From NCBI GenBank assembly GCA_947453725.1, contig CANGHH010000011.1, forward strand, positions 1 through 64,000: 64,000 bases of DNA, written 5' to 3'. Each line of letters starts with the position of its first letter. Position 1 is the stretch's first letter. Positions 25,385-34,138 of the stretch are shown here, in pieces. The notes beneath the pieces are model-generated. The model made no database searches. It saw nothing but the letters and a program-made list of their open reading frames with translations, and had not been told where the DNA came from. This stretch comes from Betaproteobacteria bacterium. GTDB taxonomy: Bacteria; Pseudomonadota; Gammaproteobacteria; Burkholderiales; Burkholderiaceae_C. A program made the position numbers and the translations under genes.

Positions 25385-25968
25385 TTCGCCGCCAGGAAAG
25401 GTTTGATGAAGTGGAAGAGCTCGCGGTGACTCTTCGGCTGGCGCGCCTCGGGCACCAGGTCCTTGGCGTCGCGGCGCGCGGCGCGCACGAGGCTGCGCAG
25501 CTGCTGGGTGTCGGTGTCGGGGTATTCGTTCAGCCAGGTCGTCAGCGCCTCGTCGTCGGCGATCAGCTCGGCCCGCCAGCGCTCGGTCTCGTGCAGCATC
25601 AGCGTGTCCTTGGCCGAACCCAGCGTGGCGCTGGCCACGGCTTCCCGCAGCGCTTCCTCGTCGGCATGGCGCATCAGCTTGCCGACGTACTGCATCTGCC
25701 GGCGCCGGCCTTCGTGGCTGCGGGTGCGGCGGAATTCGGTGATCGCGTCGCGCAGGATCTCGGGCATGGCGATGGCCGCGAAGCGTTCGGCCGACAGCTG
25801 CGATACCGCATTGCCCAGGGCCTGCAGTTCGTGCGAATGCTGCTTGAGCCGGGTCTTGCTCGGGCCGGTGTCGACCCAGGCACCGGCTTCTGCGGTTTCG
25901 GCGGCGCCGAGGCCGGCGTCGCCGTAGTGCGCATCGGTTCCGCGGTGTGGTGCGGCGCGTCGGGCCAT
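25381..25968 (-). CDS. darP: Ribosome-associated protein DarP (YjgA/DUF615 family)
   Basis: Basic, helical 195-residue protein that in Escherichia coli joins late 50S assembly. Recognisable stretches: SKTRLKQHSHELQALGNAVSQL near residue 30, the family's signature, then RRRQMQYVGKLMRH and an Arg/Lys-rich C-terminus. I chose ATG 25968 (MARRAAPHRG); an upstream extension would reach the divergent pmbA. Overlaps mog by four bases. Confidence 0.9.
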   Translation of the reverse strand: MARRAAPHRGTDAHYGDAGLGAAETAEAGAWVDTGPSKTRLKQHSHELQALGNAVSQLSAERFAAIAMPEILRDAITEFRRTRSHEGRRRQMQYVGKLMRHADEEALREAVASATLGSAKDTLMLHETERWRAELIADDEALTTWLNEYPDTDTQQLRSLVRAARRDAKDLVPEARQPKSHRELFHFIKPFLAAK

Positions 25969-26059
25969 GGTGTGGGTTGGACGGAGGACCGTCTCTGCAA
26001 GGGGGCGCCCATTATCATCGGCGACCGCTATCCGCAGCCCTTCTTGGATCACCGCCCCG

Positions 26060-27433
26060 ATGACCACCACCCGTGCCGAACAGGGCTTTGCCTACCGCCA
26101 GGATCAGTTCCAGCAAATCGTCGAGGACACCCTGAAGCTGGCCCGGGGTCTGGGCGCCAGCGACGCCGGGGCCGAAGTCTCGGAAGGCGTGGGCCTGTCG
26201 GTGTCGGTGCGCAAGGGCGAACTCGAGAACGTCGAGCGCAACCGCGACAAGAGCCTGGGTGTCAGCGTCTACCTGGGGCAGCGGCGTGGCAATGCCAGCA
26301 CCAGTGATTTTTCGGTCGCCGCGCTGCGCCAGACCGTGCAGGCCGCCTACGACATCGCCCGCTTCACGGCCGAAGACCCGGCCGCCGGCCTGCCCGACGC
26401 CGCCGACCTGGCCACGCCGGCCGAAGTGGCGCGCGACCTGGACCTGTTCCACCCCTGGGCCATCGATGCCGCCGCCGCCGCCGAACTGGCGCGCCGTTGC
26501 GAAGACGCGGCACTGCGCGTGGACCGCCGCATCACCAATTCCGAAGGCGCTGGCGTGTCGGCACAGCAGGCCCATTTCTGGGCCGGCAACACGCGGGGCT
26601 TCCGCGGCGGCTATGCCAGTTCGCGCCACTACCTGTCGGTCTCGCCGATCGCCGGCAAGGGCCGCGACATGCAGCGCGACGGCTGGTTCAGCTCGATGCG
26701 CGACGCCGCCGACCTGGCGGCGCCCGAAGCCGTCGGTCGCTACGCCGCCGAACGCGCATTGTCGCGCCTGAAATCGCGCCGCGTACCCACCGCGCAGGTG
26801 CCGGTGCTGTTCGAGTCGACGGTGGCCGCCGGCCTGCTCGGCGCCTATGTGCAGGCCACGTCGGGCGGCGCGCTGTACCGCAAGACCACCTTTCTGGTCG
26901 ACAGCCTGGGCAAGAAGGTGCTGCCCGCGCACGTCGACATCGTCGAGAACCCGCATGAGTTGAAAGGCAAAGGCAGCGCGCCCTTCGACGACGAAGGCGT
27001 GCGCACGACGCCCCGCCAGGTGGTGCAGGGCGGCGTGGTGCAGGGCTATTTCCTCAGCACCTACTCGGCGCGCAAGCTGGGCATGCACACCACCGGTCAC
27101 GCCGGCGGTTCGCAGAACCTGCACATGACCAGCCGGCGGACGAAGCAGGGCGACACGCTGGACGCGATGCTGGCCAAGCTGGGCCGCGGCCTCTTCGTCA
27201 CCGAACTGATGGGGCAGGGCGTCAACTACGTCACCGGCGACTACTCGCGCGGCGCGGCGGGCTTCTGGGTCGAGGACGGTCGCATCGCCTACCCGGTTCA
27301 CGAGGTGACCATCGCCGGCAACCTGAAGCAGATGTTCAAGGGCATCCAGGCCATCGGCGCCGACGTCTACGTGCAGGGCAGCAAGGCTGTGGGCTCGGTG
27401 CTGCTGAGCCCGATGCAGCTGGCCGGTTCCTGA
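26060..27433 (+). CDS. pmbA: Metalloprotease-like protein PmbA (TldE)
   Basis: The TldD/TldE (PmbA) pair degrades certain peptides such as microcin B17 and the CcdA antitoxin; PmbA itself lacks the zinc motif. The 457-residue protein has the family signatures EVSEGVGLSVSVRKGELENVERN, the C-terminal SGGALYRKTTFLVDSLGKKV, and GQGVNYVTGDYSRGAAGFWVE. No HExxH is present, so it is the E rather than the D subunit; no tldD is in the window. ATG 26060 is the start aligned with the family; the frame is open further upstream. Confidence 0.93.
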   Translation: MTTTRAEQGFAYRQDQFQQIVEDTLKLARGLGASDAGAEVSEGVGLSVSVRKGELENVERNRDKSLGVSVYLGQRRGNASTSDFSVAALRQTVQAAYDIARFTAEDPAAGLPDAADLATPAEVARDLDLFHPWAIDAAAAAELARRCEDAALRVDRRITNSEGAGVSAQQAHFWAGNTRGFRGGYASSRHYLSVSPIAGKGRDMQRDGWFSSMRDAADLAAPEAVGRYAAERALSRLKSRRVPTAQVPVLFESTVAAGLLGAYVQATSGGALYRKTTFLVDSLGKKVLPAHVDIVENPHELKGKGSAPFDDEGVRTTPRQVVQGGVVQGYFLSTYSARKLGMHTTGHAGGSQNLHMTSRRTKQGDTLDAMLAKLGRGLFVTELMGQGVNYVTGDYSRGAAGFWVEDGRIAYPVHEVTIAGNLKQMFKGIQAIGADVYVQGSKAVGSVLLSPMQLAGS

Positions 27434-27469
27434 GCCCGCGAGCGCTGCACCGCCCGCAGCGCGCCGGCC

Positions 27470-28213
27470 ATGCGCATCGCCCTGGTCACCGACCTGCACG
27501 CCAACCGCGAGGCGGTGCAGGCCGTGCTGGACCATGCCGCCGCGCAGGGCGTCGACCGCCATGCCTTTCTGGGTGACCTGGTCGGCTACGGTGCGGACCC
27601 CGGCTGGGTGGTCGACCGCGTGCGCGAACACGTGGCCCGCGGCGCGGTGGCGGTGCAGGGCAACCACGACGCCGCGGTGGCCAGTGCGGCCTCGCCGACG
27701 ATGCGTCCCGAGGCGCGCCGCGCGGTCGAGTGGACGCGCGAACAGCTGGACCGCTCGCAGCTCGAGTTCCTGGCCGGCCTGCCCATGCAGCAGCGCAGCG
27801 GCGAGCTGCTCTTCGTCCACGCCAATGCCTTCGACCCGCCGGCCTGGGACTACATCCAGGGCCGCGCCGAGGCCGTGCGCAGCATGCACGCGACGACCGC
27901 CCGCGTCACCTTCTGCGGCCACACGCACGAACCCCGGCTGTACCACCTGTCGGGCCTGGGCAAGGCCGGAGAATTCGAGCCGGTGGCCGGTGAAGCCATT
28001 CCGCTGCTCGGCTCGCGCCGCTGGCTGGCCATCCCGGGTTCGACGGGGCAACCGCGCGACGGCAACCCGGCGGCCTGTTACGCGATCTACGACGACAGCC
28101 AGGCCGAGCTGACTTTCTGGCGCGTGCCCTACGACGTCGAGGCGGCGGGCTCACGCATCCTGGACGCCGGGCTGCCGTCGGCCCTGGCCGCAAGGCTGCG
28201 GGATGGACGCTGA
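27470..28213 (+). CDS. Calcineurin-like metallophosphatase
   Basis: Dinuclear-metal phosphoesterase of 247 residues. Ligand motifs in order: VTDLHANREA (D-x-H), FLGDLVGYGADP (GDxxG), QGNHD, LLFVHAN and FCGHTHEP. This is the YfcE/MJ0936-like bacterial group; substrates may be phosphodiesters or phosphoproteins. Its last 11 bases overlap the Ser/Thr-kinase gene, which makes a kinase-phosphatase couple attractive. No signal peptide, so cytoplasmic. It follows pmbA by 36 bases. Confidence 0.88.
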   Translation: MRIALVTDLHANREAVQAVLDHAAAQGVDRHAFLGDLVGYGADPGWVVDRVREHVARGAVAVQGNHDAAVASAASPTMRPEARRAVEWTREQLDRSQLEFLAGLPMQQRSGELLFVHANAFDPPAWDYIQGRAEAVRSMHATTARVTFCGHTHEPRLYHLSGLGKAGEFEPVAGEAIPLLGSRRWLAIPGSTGQPRDGNPAACYAIYDDSQAELTFWRVPYDVEAAGSRILDAGLPSALAARLRDGR

Positions 28214-29669
28214 GCGGGCTGTTCCGGCGCCGAGCCCGCTGCGGCCGGGCCAGCTCATCGACGGCTGGCGGCTCGAAGAGAAGCTGCACACCGGCGGCAT
28301 GGCCCACCTCTGGCGGGTGGTGCGTGACTCTTCGGCGGCGCCGCTGCCGCCGGCCGCCGCCGAACTGGCCGCCAGCCTGCCGCTGATCATGAAAGTGCCG
28401 CGCCTGAAGGGTGGCGAGGACCCCGCCGCCATCGTCGGCTTCGAGGTCGAGCAGATGATCCTGCCAGCGCTGCGGGGACCCCACGTGCCGCGCTTCGTTG
28501 CGCGCGGCGATTTCACGCGCCAGCCCTACATCGTGATGGAGCGCATCGAAGGGCCGACGCTCAGGCCGCGGCTCGACGAGGCCCCGCTGGCCGTCGACGA
28601 GGTCATCGAGATCGGCGCCCGCGTCGCCGCCGCGCTGCACGAGCTGCACAAGCAGCACCTGGTGCACCTGGACGTCAAGCCCAGCAACATCATGCTGCGG
28701 CCCGATGGCACCGCCGTGCTGGTCGATTTCGGCCTGTCGCACCACGACCGCCTGCCCGACCTGCTCGACGAGGAGTTCACGCTGCCGATGGGCACCGGGC
28801 CCTATATGTCGCCCGAGCAGGTGCAGTTCGTCCGCACCGACCTGCGTTCGGACCTTTTCGCGCTGGGTGTGATGCTCTACCACTTCACGACCGGCGAACG
28901 GCCTTTCGGCGCGCCCGAATCGGTGCGCGGCTTGCGCCGCCGCCTGTATGTCGACCCGGTGCCGCCGCGCGCCCTGCGCGCAGACTGCCCCCCCTGGCTG
29001 CAGGAGGTGATCCTGAAGTGCCTGGAGGTGCGGCCCGAGCGGCGCTGGCAAAGTGCCGCCCAGCTGGCGATGGCGCTGCAGGACCCGGGCCAGGTGCCGC
29101 TGACGGCGCGCGCCGACAAGCTGCAGACCCAGGGCCTGGTGCTTCGCCTGAAACGCTGGTTCTTCGCGGTCGGCGCCGAACCCCGCCGCGCGGCGGCCAC
29201 CCCCCTGGTCAGCCAGGTGATGCACAGCATCATCATCGTCGCGGCCATCGATGTCGACAGCGCCACGCCCGAGCTGCTGGAACACCTGCGCGAGACGGTG
29301 CAGCGCATCGTGCTGACCGAACCCGGCGCGCGGCTGGCCTGTGTCAGCGTCATGAAGACCGCACGCATCGGCATGGACGAGCTGGTGGATGCAGCGGGCC
29401 GCAGCCTGCACGTCAGGCAGCTCGTCGGCCTGAAGCACTGGGCGCGGCCGATCAGCAAGGCGCTCGACCTGAACGACGGCCGCATCACCTTCCACGTGCT
29501 CGAAGCGCCCGATGCGGCCGCCGCCATCGTCGAATTCGCCGATCGCAACCAGGTCGACCACATCGTGATGGGCGCGCGCGGCACCTCGACGATCCGGCGC
29601 TTCCTGGGCAGTGTCAGTTCGCAGGTGGTGGCGCAGTCGTCCTGCACCGTGACGGTGGTGCGCGTCTGA
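28203..29669 (+). CDS. Ser/Thr protein kinase fused to a universal-stress-protein domain
   Basis: A 488-residue two-domain protein. The kinase domain (about 20-290) has Lys64 in LIMKVP, a catalytic loop HLDVKPSN (Asp157, Lys159, Asn162), DFG at 175-177, and GPYMSPEQ. The glycine loop is unusual (LHTGGMAHLW) and the Arg of HRD is Leu. After a basic linker (305-335) comes a UspA-like domain (about 340-488) with IIIVAAIDVDS and a C-terminal MGARGTSTIRRFLGSVSS; the spacing in this ATP-binding loop is one residue shorter than the usual G-x2-G-x9-G. No membrane segment. It likely phosphorylates in response to a nucleotide or stress signal, counteracted by the overlapping phosphatase (inference). 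Confidence 0.85.
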   Translation: MDAERAVPAPSPLRPGQLIDGWRLEEKLHTGGMAHLWRVVRDSSAAPLPPAAAELAASLPLIMKVPRLKGGEDPAAIVGFEVEQMILPALRGPHVPRFVARGDFTRQPYIVMERIEGPTLRPRLDEAPLAVDEVIEIGARVAAALHELHKQHLVHLDVKPSNIMLRPDGTAVLVDFGLSHHDRLPDLLDEEFTLPMGTGPYMSPEQVQFVRTDLRSDLFALGVMLYHFTTGERPFGAPESVRGLRRRLYVDPVPPRALRADCPPWLQEVILKCLEVRPERRWQSAAQLAMALQDPGQVPLTARADKLQTQGLVLRLKRWFFAVGAEPRRAAATPLVSQVMHSIIIVAAIDVDSATPELLEHLRETVQRIVLTEPGARLACVSVMKTARIGMDELVDAAGRSLHVRQLVGLKHWARPISKALDLNDGRITFHVLEAPDAAAAIVEFADRNQVDHIVMGARGTSTIRRFLGSVSSQVVAQSSCTVTVVRV

Positions 29670-29691
29670 GCCGCAGGGGCTGCCCTCGCGA

Positions 29692-29705
29692 ACGGGTAAA
29701 CCCGT
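29692..29705. promoter_or_regulatory. Palindrome upstream of dctP
   Basis: ACGGGT-AA-ACCCGT is a perfect 14-base inverted repeat, about 23 bases upstream of a TAGAAT -10-like box (29729-29734) and 80 bases from the dctP start. It fits an operator for the TRAP binding-protein gene. The regulator is not in the neighbourhood. Confidence 0.4.
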
Positions 29706-29786
29706 CTGAAGGGCGCCCCGTGCCGGCCTAGAATTTTGGCAGCCTGGGGCCTTGTGCCCCCCATGTGATCAACAGGAGAGAACCCC

Positions 29787-30869
29787 ATGGAACGTCGTTC
29801 CTTCGTCCACGGCGCCGGCTTGGCGGGCGTGCTGGCCGCCGGTGTTGCACCGGCCATCGTGCATGCCCAGGCCAACATCCGCTGGCGCCTGGCATCGAGC
29901 TTCCCGAAGTCGCTGGACACGCTGTTCGGCGGCGCCGATGTGTTCGCGAAAAAGCTGAACGAGTTGTCGGGCGGCAAGTTCCAGATCAGCACCCATGCCG
30001 CCGGCGAACTGATGCCGGCCTTTGGCGTGGTCGACGGCGTGCAGAACGGCACCGTCGAGATCGCGCACACGGCACCCTATTATTTCGTCGGCAAGGACGA
30101 AACCTTCGCGCTGGGCTGCGCCATCCCCTTCGGCTTGAACTCGCGCCAGATGACGGCCTGGATGTTCGAGGGCAACGGCCTGAAGCTGATGCGCGAGTTC
30201 TATGCGAACTACAACATCATCAGCTTCCCCGGCGGCAACACAGGGGCGCAGATGGGCGGCTGGTACCGCAAGCCCATCAACAGCCTGGCCGACCTGAAGG
30301 GTTTGCGTTTCCGCACCGTGGGTGTCACCGGCAAGGTGCTGGAACGCCTGGGCGTGGTGGTGCAAGCCATTCCTGGCGGCGAGATCTACCAGGCACTGGA
30401 AAAGGGCACCATCGACGCGGCTGAATGGGTCGGCCCTTACGACGACCTGAAGTTGGGCTTCAACAAGGTGGCGCCGAATTACGCTTACCCGGCCTTCTGG
30501 GAAGGCGGCCCGCAACTCGACTTCTTCATCAACACCAAGGCCTACAACAGCCTGACGCCCGAGTACAAGGCCATGCTCGAAGCAGCGACGATGATCGCTC
30601 ACGTCGATCTGCAGGCCAAGTACGACGTCCGCAACCCCGGCGCGCTGAAGACCTTGGTGGCCGGCGGCACCAAGCTGTTCCGTTATCCGAAGGACGCGAT
30701 GGACGCGGCTTTCAAGGAAGCCAACGCGCTGTACAGCGAGATCGGCGCCAAGAACGCGAACTGGAAGAAGGTCTACGAGGACTTCACCAAGTTCCGCGCC
30801 GAGCAGAACCTGTGGTTCCGTTTTGCTGAAGCCGGCTTCGACGACTTCATGCAGGCGCAGAAGCTGTAA
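29787..30869 (+). CDS. TRAP transporter solute-binding protein (DctP family)
   Basis: Periplasmic binding protein of 360 residues with a Tat-like signal (ERRSFVHGAG, cleavage after VHAQA). The sequence FALGCAIPFGLNSRQMTAWMF, GGEIYQALEKGTIDAAEWVGPYDD and FWEGGPQLDFFINTKAY is the TakP/2-oxo-acid-like group, so a keto acid or hydroxy acid such as lactate is a likely ligand. The ligand-clamping Arg lies in RFRTVG. AGGAG lies in ACAGGAGAGA upstream. Its permeases lie convergently beyond a shared terminator, not in the same transcript. Confidence 0.9.
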   Translation: MERRSFVHGAGLAGVLAAGVAPAIVHAQANIRWRLASSFPKSLDTLFGGADVFAKKLNELSGGKFQISTHAAGELMPAFGVVDGVQNGTVEIAHTAPYYFVGKDETFALGCAIPFGLNSRQMTAWMFEGNGLKLMREFYANYNIISFPGGNTGAQMGGWYRKPINSLADLKGLRFRTVGVTGKVLERLGVVVQAIPGGEIYQALEKGTIDAAEWVGPYDDLKLGFNKVAPNYAYPAFWEGGPQLDFFINTKAYNSLTPEYKAMLEAATMIAHVDLQAKYDVRNPGALKTLVAGGTKLFRYPKDAMDAAFKEANALYSEIGAKNANWKKVYEDFTKFRAEQNLWFRFAEAGFDDFMQAQKL

Positions 30870-30890
30870 ACGGCCACCGTTCCGACCAGA

Positions 30891-30916
30891 CAAAGAGGCC
30901 CCTCGGGGCCTCTTTG
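30891..30916. terminator. Bidirectional hairpin terminator between dctP and dctM
   Basis: A perfect 12-base stem (CAAAGAGGCCCC and GGGGCCTCTTTG) with a two-base loop separates convergent dctP and dctM. Both strands end the stem in T-rich sequence, though with only three T, so termination may be shared and incomplete. Confidence 0.8.
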
Positions 30917-30938
30917 CATGGGTATGCATTTCCCTGGA

Positions 30939-32498
30939 TCAGGGCTTTTTCTGGTCCTGGTCGGCGGCTCGGCGAAAGACCTCCATCGGGTCTTCCTTTT
31001 CGCTGGATGAGGCGGCGCCGCTGGCGGCGTCGGCCGCTGAGGGCCTCAGCGGATCGGGCCTGGCTTCGCCGCGCCCGCCACCCATCTGCTGCAGGTCGTC
31101 GCCAGCCTTCTTCAGGTCCAGCACCTGGGCCTTGTCGAGGAAGATCGTGACCGTCTGCGGCACGAAGATCACGATGGCCACCAGCACCAACTGCATCACG
31201 ACCCAGGGAATCGCCCCGAGGTAGATGTCGCTGGACTGGATCTTCTGCGGCAGCGCCTTGTTCTTGAACAGCGTGTCGGCGATGCCGCGCAGGTAGAACA
31301 GCGCGAAGCCGAAGGGCGGGTGCATGAAGCTGGTCTGCATGTTCACGCACAGCAGCACGCCGAACCAGATGCCGTTGATGCCCAGCTTCTCGGCCACCGG
31401 CCCCAGCAGCGGCAGGATGATGAAGGCGATCTCGAAGAAGTCGAGGAAGAAGGCCAGAAAGAAAATGAAGAGGTTGACGACGATCAGGAAGCCGATTTGT
31501 CCGCCCGGCAGGTTGGACAGCATGTGCTCGATCCAGCGGCCGCCGTCGACACCCTGAAAGACCAGCGAGAACACGCGCGAGCCGATCAGGATGAACACCA
31601 CCATGGCCGTGATGCGCATGGTGCCGACGCCGGCCTCCTGGATCAGCGCCCAGTTCAGCCGGCGGTGGATGGCGGCCAGCACGAAGGCACCGACCGCGCC
31701 CATCGCACCAGCTTCGGTCGGGGTGCAGATGGCGGTGTCGATGCCCGGCAGGCCGCCCATGCTGCCCAGCACCGCGAAGATCAGGATGGCCGACGGAATG
31801 ATCCCGCGCAGGCACTTGGCCCACAGCGCCAGACCGTGCAGCGTGCGCGCCGATTTGGGCACGCCCGGCACGTGCTCGGGCTTGATGCGCGACAGCACGA
31901 AGGTGTACAGCGCGAAGATCAGCACCTGCAGGATCGATGGTCCCCAGGCGCCCTTGTACATGTCGCCGACCGACTGGCCCAGCTGGTCGGCCAGCACCAC
32001 CAGCACCAGGGACGGCGGCACCAGCTGCGTGATGGTGCCCGAGGCCGCCAGCACGCCGGTGGCGTAGCGCATGTTGTAGCCCCAGCGCTGCATCACCGGC
32101 AGCGAGATCATCGCCATCGCGATGACCTGGCCGGCCACGGTGCCGGTGATGGCGCCGAGGATGAAGCCGACGATGATGACCGAGTAACCGAGGCCGCCGC
32201 GTATCGGTCCGAACAGCTGGCCCATGGAATCCAGCATGTCTTCGGCCAGGCCGCAGCGCTCCAGGATGGTCCCCATCAAGGTGAAGAAGGGAATGGCCAG
32301 CAGCAGGTCGTTGCTGAGGATGCCGAAGACATTCAGCGGCAGTGCCGACATGAACGACGCCGGGAACCAGCCCATATAGACCGCAAAGAAGCCGCAGCCC
32401 AGTCCCAGCGCCGACAGCGAAAAGGCGACCGGGAAGCCGATGAGCAGCGTCAGGATCAAGCCCGCGAACATCAGCGGGGCGAAGGACTCCATGCTCAT
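30939..32498 (-). CDS. dctM: TRAP transporter large permease DctM, with a hydrophilic C-terminal tail
   Basis: Membrane protein of 519 residues with about 12 hydrophobic helices; the transport subunit that uses the sodium gradient. Motifs: LLAIPFFTLMGTILE, GTVAGQVIAMAMISLP, and HPPFGFALFYLRG late. The final 50 residues (after VLDLKKAGDD) are charged and low complexity, ending DQDQKKP, longer than typical DctM of about 430 residues. ATG 32498 overlaps the dctQ stop (ATGA). Confidence 0.9.
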   Translation of the reverse strand: MSMESFAPLMFAGLILTLLIGFPVAFSLSALGLGCGFFAVYMGWFPASFMSALPLNVFGILSNDLLLAIPFFTLMGTILERCGLAEDMLDSMGQLFGPIRGGLGYSVIIVGFILGAITGTVAGQVIAMAMISLPVMQRWGYNMRYATGVLAASGTITQLVPPSLVLVVLADQLGQSVGDMYKGAWGPSILQVLIFALYTFVLSRIKPEHVPGVPKSARTLHGLALWAKCLRGIIPSAILIFAVLGSMGGLPGIDTAICTPTEAGAMGAVGAFVLAAIHRRLNWALIQEAGVGTMRITAMVVFILIGSRVFSLVFQGVDGGRWIEHMLSNLPGGQIGFLIVVNLFIFFLAFFLDFFEIAFIILPLLGPVAEKLGINGIWFGVLLCVNMQTSFMHPPFGFALFYLRGIADTLFKNKALPQKIQSSDIYLGAIPWVVMQLVLVAIVIFVPQTVTIFLDKAQVLDLKKAGDDLQQMGGGRGEARPDPLRPSAADAASGAASSSEKEDPMEVFRRAADQDQKKP

Positions 32499-33034
32499 TG
32501 CAGCGGTCTCTCGTAATGGAAGTCGGCTTCGTAGCGGTGCGTCAGCCAAGCCAGGCGCTTGATGATCTCCGACAGACCCTGCAGCAGGACCAGCGTGAAA
32601 CCCAGCGGCAGCATCAGCATGGCCGGCCACCGGATCAGGCCGCCGGCGTTGCTGGACATCTCACCGGTGAGCAGCATCTTCACGAACAGGGGCCAGGCGA
32701 AATAGATCATCACGACCATCACGGGCAGCAGGAAGCAACACAGGCCGGCCAGGTCCAGCAGGGCCTGGATGCGACCGCTGAAACGGCCGTAGATCACGTC
32801 CACGCGCACGTGTTCGTTGACGCGCAGGACCTGCGCGGCGCCCAGCATCACGCAGGCGGCGAACAGGTACCACTGAATCTCCAGCAAGCCGTTGGAACTG
32901 AAGCCGCCCAGGTAGCGCACCGCGGCATTGCCGGCGCTGATCACGCAGGACAGGAGCACCGCCCATTTCGCGATCCAGGCGAATCGGTCGTTGATTCCGT
33001 CGATCCACAGCGACAACTTCAATAGACCATTCAT
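32495..33034 (-). CDS. dctQ: TRAP transporter small permease DctQ
   Basis: A 179-residue inner-membrane protein with four hydrophobic segments. The family stretch is SSNGLLEIQWYLFAACVMLGAAQVLRVNEHVRVDVIYGR. It bridges the binding protein and DctM. ATG 33034 was chosen because it begins the typical short cytoplasmic lead (MNGLLKLSLWID) and CTGGAG precedes it. Between its start and the next gene (33035-33182) I see no feature. Confidence 0.88.
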   Translation of the reverse strand: MNGLLKLSLWIDGINDRFAWIAKWAVLLSCVISAGNAAVRYLGGFSSNGLLEIQWYLFAACVMLGAAQVLRVNEHVRVDVIYGRFSGRIQALLDLAGLCCFLLPVMVVMIYFAWPLFVKMLLTGEMSSNAGGLIRWPAMLMLPLGFTLVLLQGLSEIIKRLAWLTHRYEADFHYERPLQ

Positions 33035-33182
33035 CCAGGGCTCCAGAACTCGGCAAGCTGCCTGCGGGACACAGGGAAATGTAGCCTTCGCCACCCGGCA
33101 CCGCGCGCTTGCCGCGGCCGTCTCGGGTAAGCCCCAGGATGCGCCCGGGTTGGCGCCCCAGCGGTCCTGGCAGCGGGCTGGG

Positions 33183-33527
33183 TCAGGCGTTGACGGCCTG
33201 GATGTACAAATTGGTCGAGCGCGCGCCGGAGCGGCAGAAGGCCAGGATCGGCCGCGGCAACTCCTGCAGCAGGCGGGCGAAGGCCGCGATCTCTTCGGGC
33301 GACTGGTAGCCGCCGCTGACCGGCAGGTAGCGGTATTGCAGGCCGGCGGCCAGCGCAGCGGCCTGCATCTCGGCGCTGCTGGGCTGGCCCGGGCCGTGCT
33401 CGAAGTCGGGTCGGTTGTTGACGACGCTCTTGAAGCCGGCCGCTGCGGCTTCGGCCATGGCCTCGGGCGTCAGTTGCGGGGCGACGCTGAGGCCGTCGGC
33501 GATGGGGCGGGTGGGCAGCATGCTCAT
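33183..33527 (-). CDS. TIGR01244-type rhodanese/phosphatase-like protein
   Basis: A 114-residue cytoplasmic protein with a cysteine phosphatase-like loop FCRSGARST (C-x5-R) and the N-terminal motif ISVAPQLTPEAMAEAAAAGF-like, of the family often found fused to or next to metallo-beta-lactamase sulfur enzymes (Blh). It may act in sulfide/persulfide handling or as a small phosphatase; sequence alone cannot decide. ATG-start choice: MSMLPTRP at 33527, with a second Met two codons in. It lies in a same-strand row with yqeY and rpsU. Confidence 0.75.
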   Translation of the reverse strand: MSMLPTRPIADGLSVAPQLTPEAMAEAAAAGFKSVVNNRPDFEHGPGQPSSAEMQAAALAAGLQYRYLPVSGGYQSPEEIAAFARLLQELPRPILAFCRSGARSTNLYIQAVNA

Positions 33528-33554
33528 GGTTCCGACTTTGCCATCGGTTCGCGC

Positions 33555-34004
33555 TTATCGGGCGAGGGCCTGCTTGACCGCCGCGGAGACCAGGCCCATC
33601 TCGGCCTTGCCGGTCAGCTGGGCCTTGGCCGCCGCCATCACCTTGCCCATGTCACCGGGGCCGCTGGCGCCGATGTCGGCCACGATGGCGGCGATGGCCG
33701 CGCCGACCTCTTCGGCCGACAGCCGCTGGGGCAGGTAAGCTTCGAGCACCTTCACCTCGGCGGCTTCCTTCTCGGCCAGATCGCTGCGCCCGCCTTGCTG
33801 GAAGGCGGTGATCGAGTCCTTGCGCTGCTTGATCAGCTTGTCCACCAGGGCGACGACGGCGGCATCGTCGAGCACGATGCGCTCGTCCACTTCGCGCTGC
33901 TTGCAGGCCGCCAGCAGCATGCGGATGGTCGACAGCCGGTCGGCGTCCTTGGCCCGCATGGCGGTCTTCATGTCGTCGGTGACGCGGTCTTTGAGGGTGC
34001 TCAT
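33555..34004 (-). CDS. yqeY: GatB/YqeY domain protein
   Basis: A 149-residue helical protein related to the tRNA-binding tail of GatB amidotransferase. Typical stretches: LKDRVTDDMKTAMRAKDADRL, ITAFQQGGRSDLAEKEAAEV and LEAYLPQRLS. It follows rpsU, as in many proteobacteria where the order rpsU-yqeY-dnaG-rpoD is found; dnaG and rpoD are not here. Role in the cell poorly defined. Confidence 0.9.
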   Translation of the reverse strand: MSTLKDRVTDDMKTAMRAKDADRLSTIRMLLAACKQREVDERIVLDDAAVVALVDKLIKQRKDSITAFQQGGRSDLAEKEAAEVKVLEAYLPQRLSAEEVGAAIAAIVADIGASGPGDMGKVMAAAKAQLTGKAEMGLVSAAVKQALAR

Positions 34005-34056
34005 GGCTTGCAGGCGGTCGGAAGTGGGCGGTCTGGATCGACCGTCATAAGGTGAA

Positions 34057-34087
34057 CAAGCCCGCTGCGGTGTCCCGCGCGGGCTTG
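34057..34087 (-). terminator. Hairpin between rpsU and yqeY, possible partial terminator
   Basis: Nine-base perfect arms CAAGCCCGC and GCGGGCTTG enclose a 13-base loop. On the minus strand the stem is followed by TTCACCTT, a weak T-tract. Its position after rpsU recalls the partial terminator after rpsU in the Escherichia coli rpsU-dnaG-rpoD operon. Confidence 0.6.
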
Positions 34088-34138
34088 CTGTGTCAGCGGT
34101 CGATTCGCCAGCGACTGCTTGCGCAGCCGCTTCGGCGA

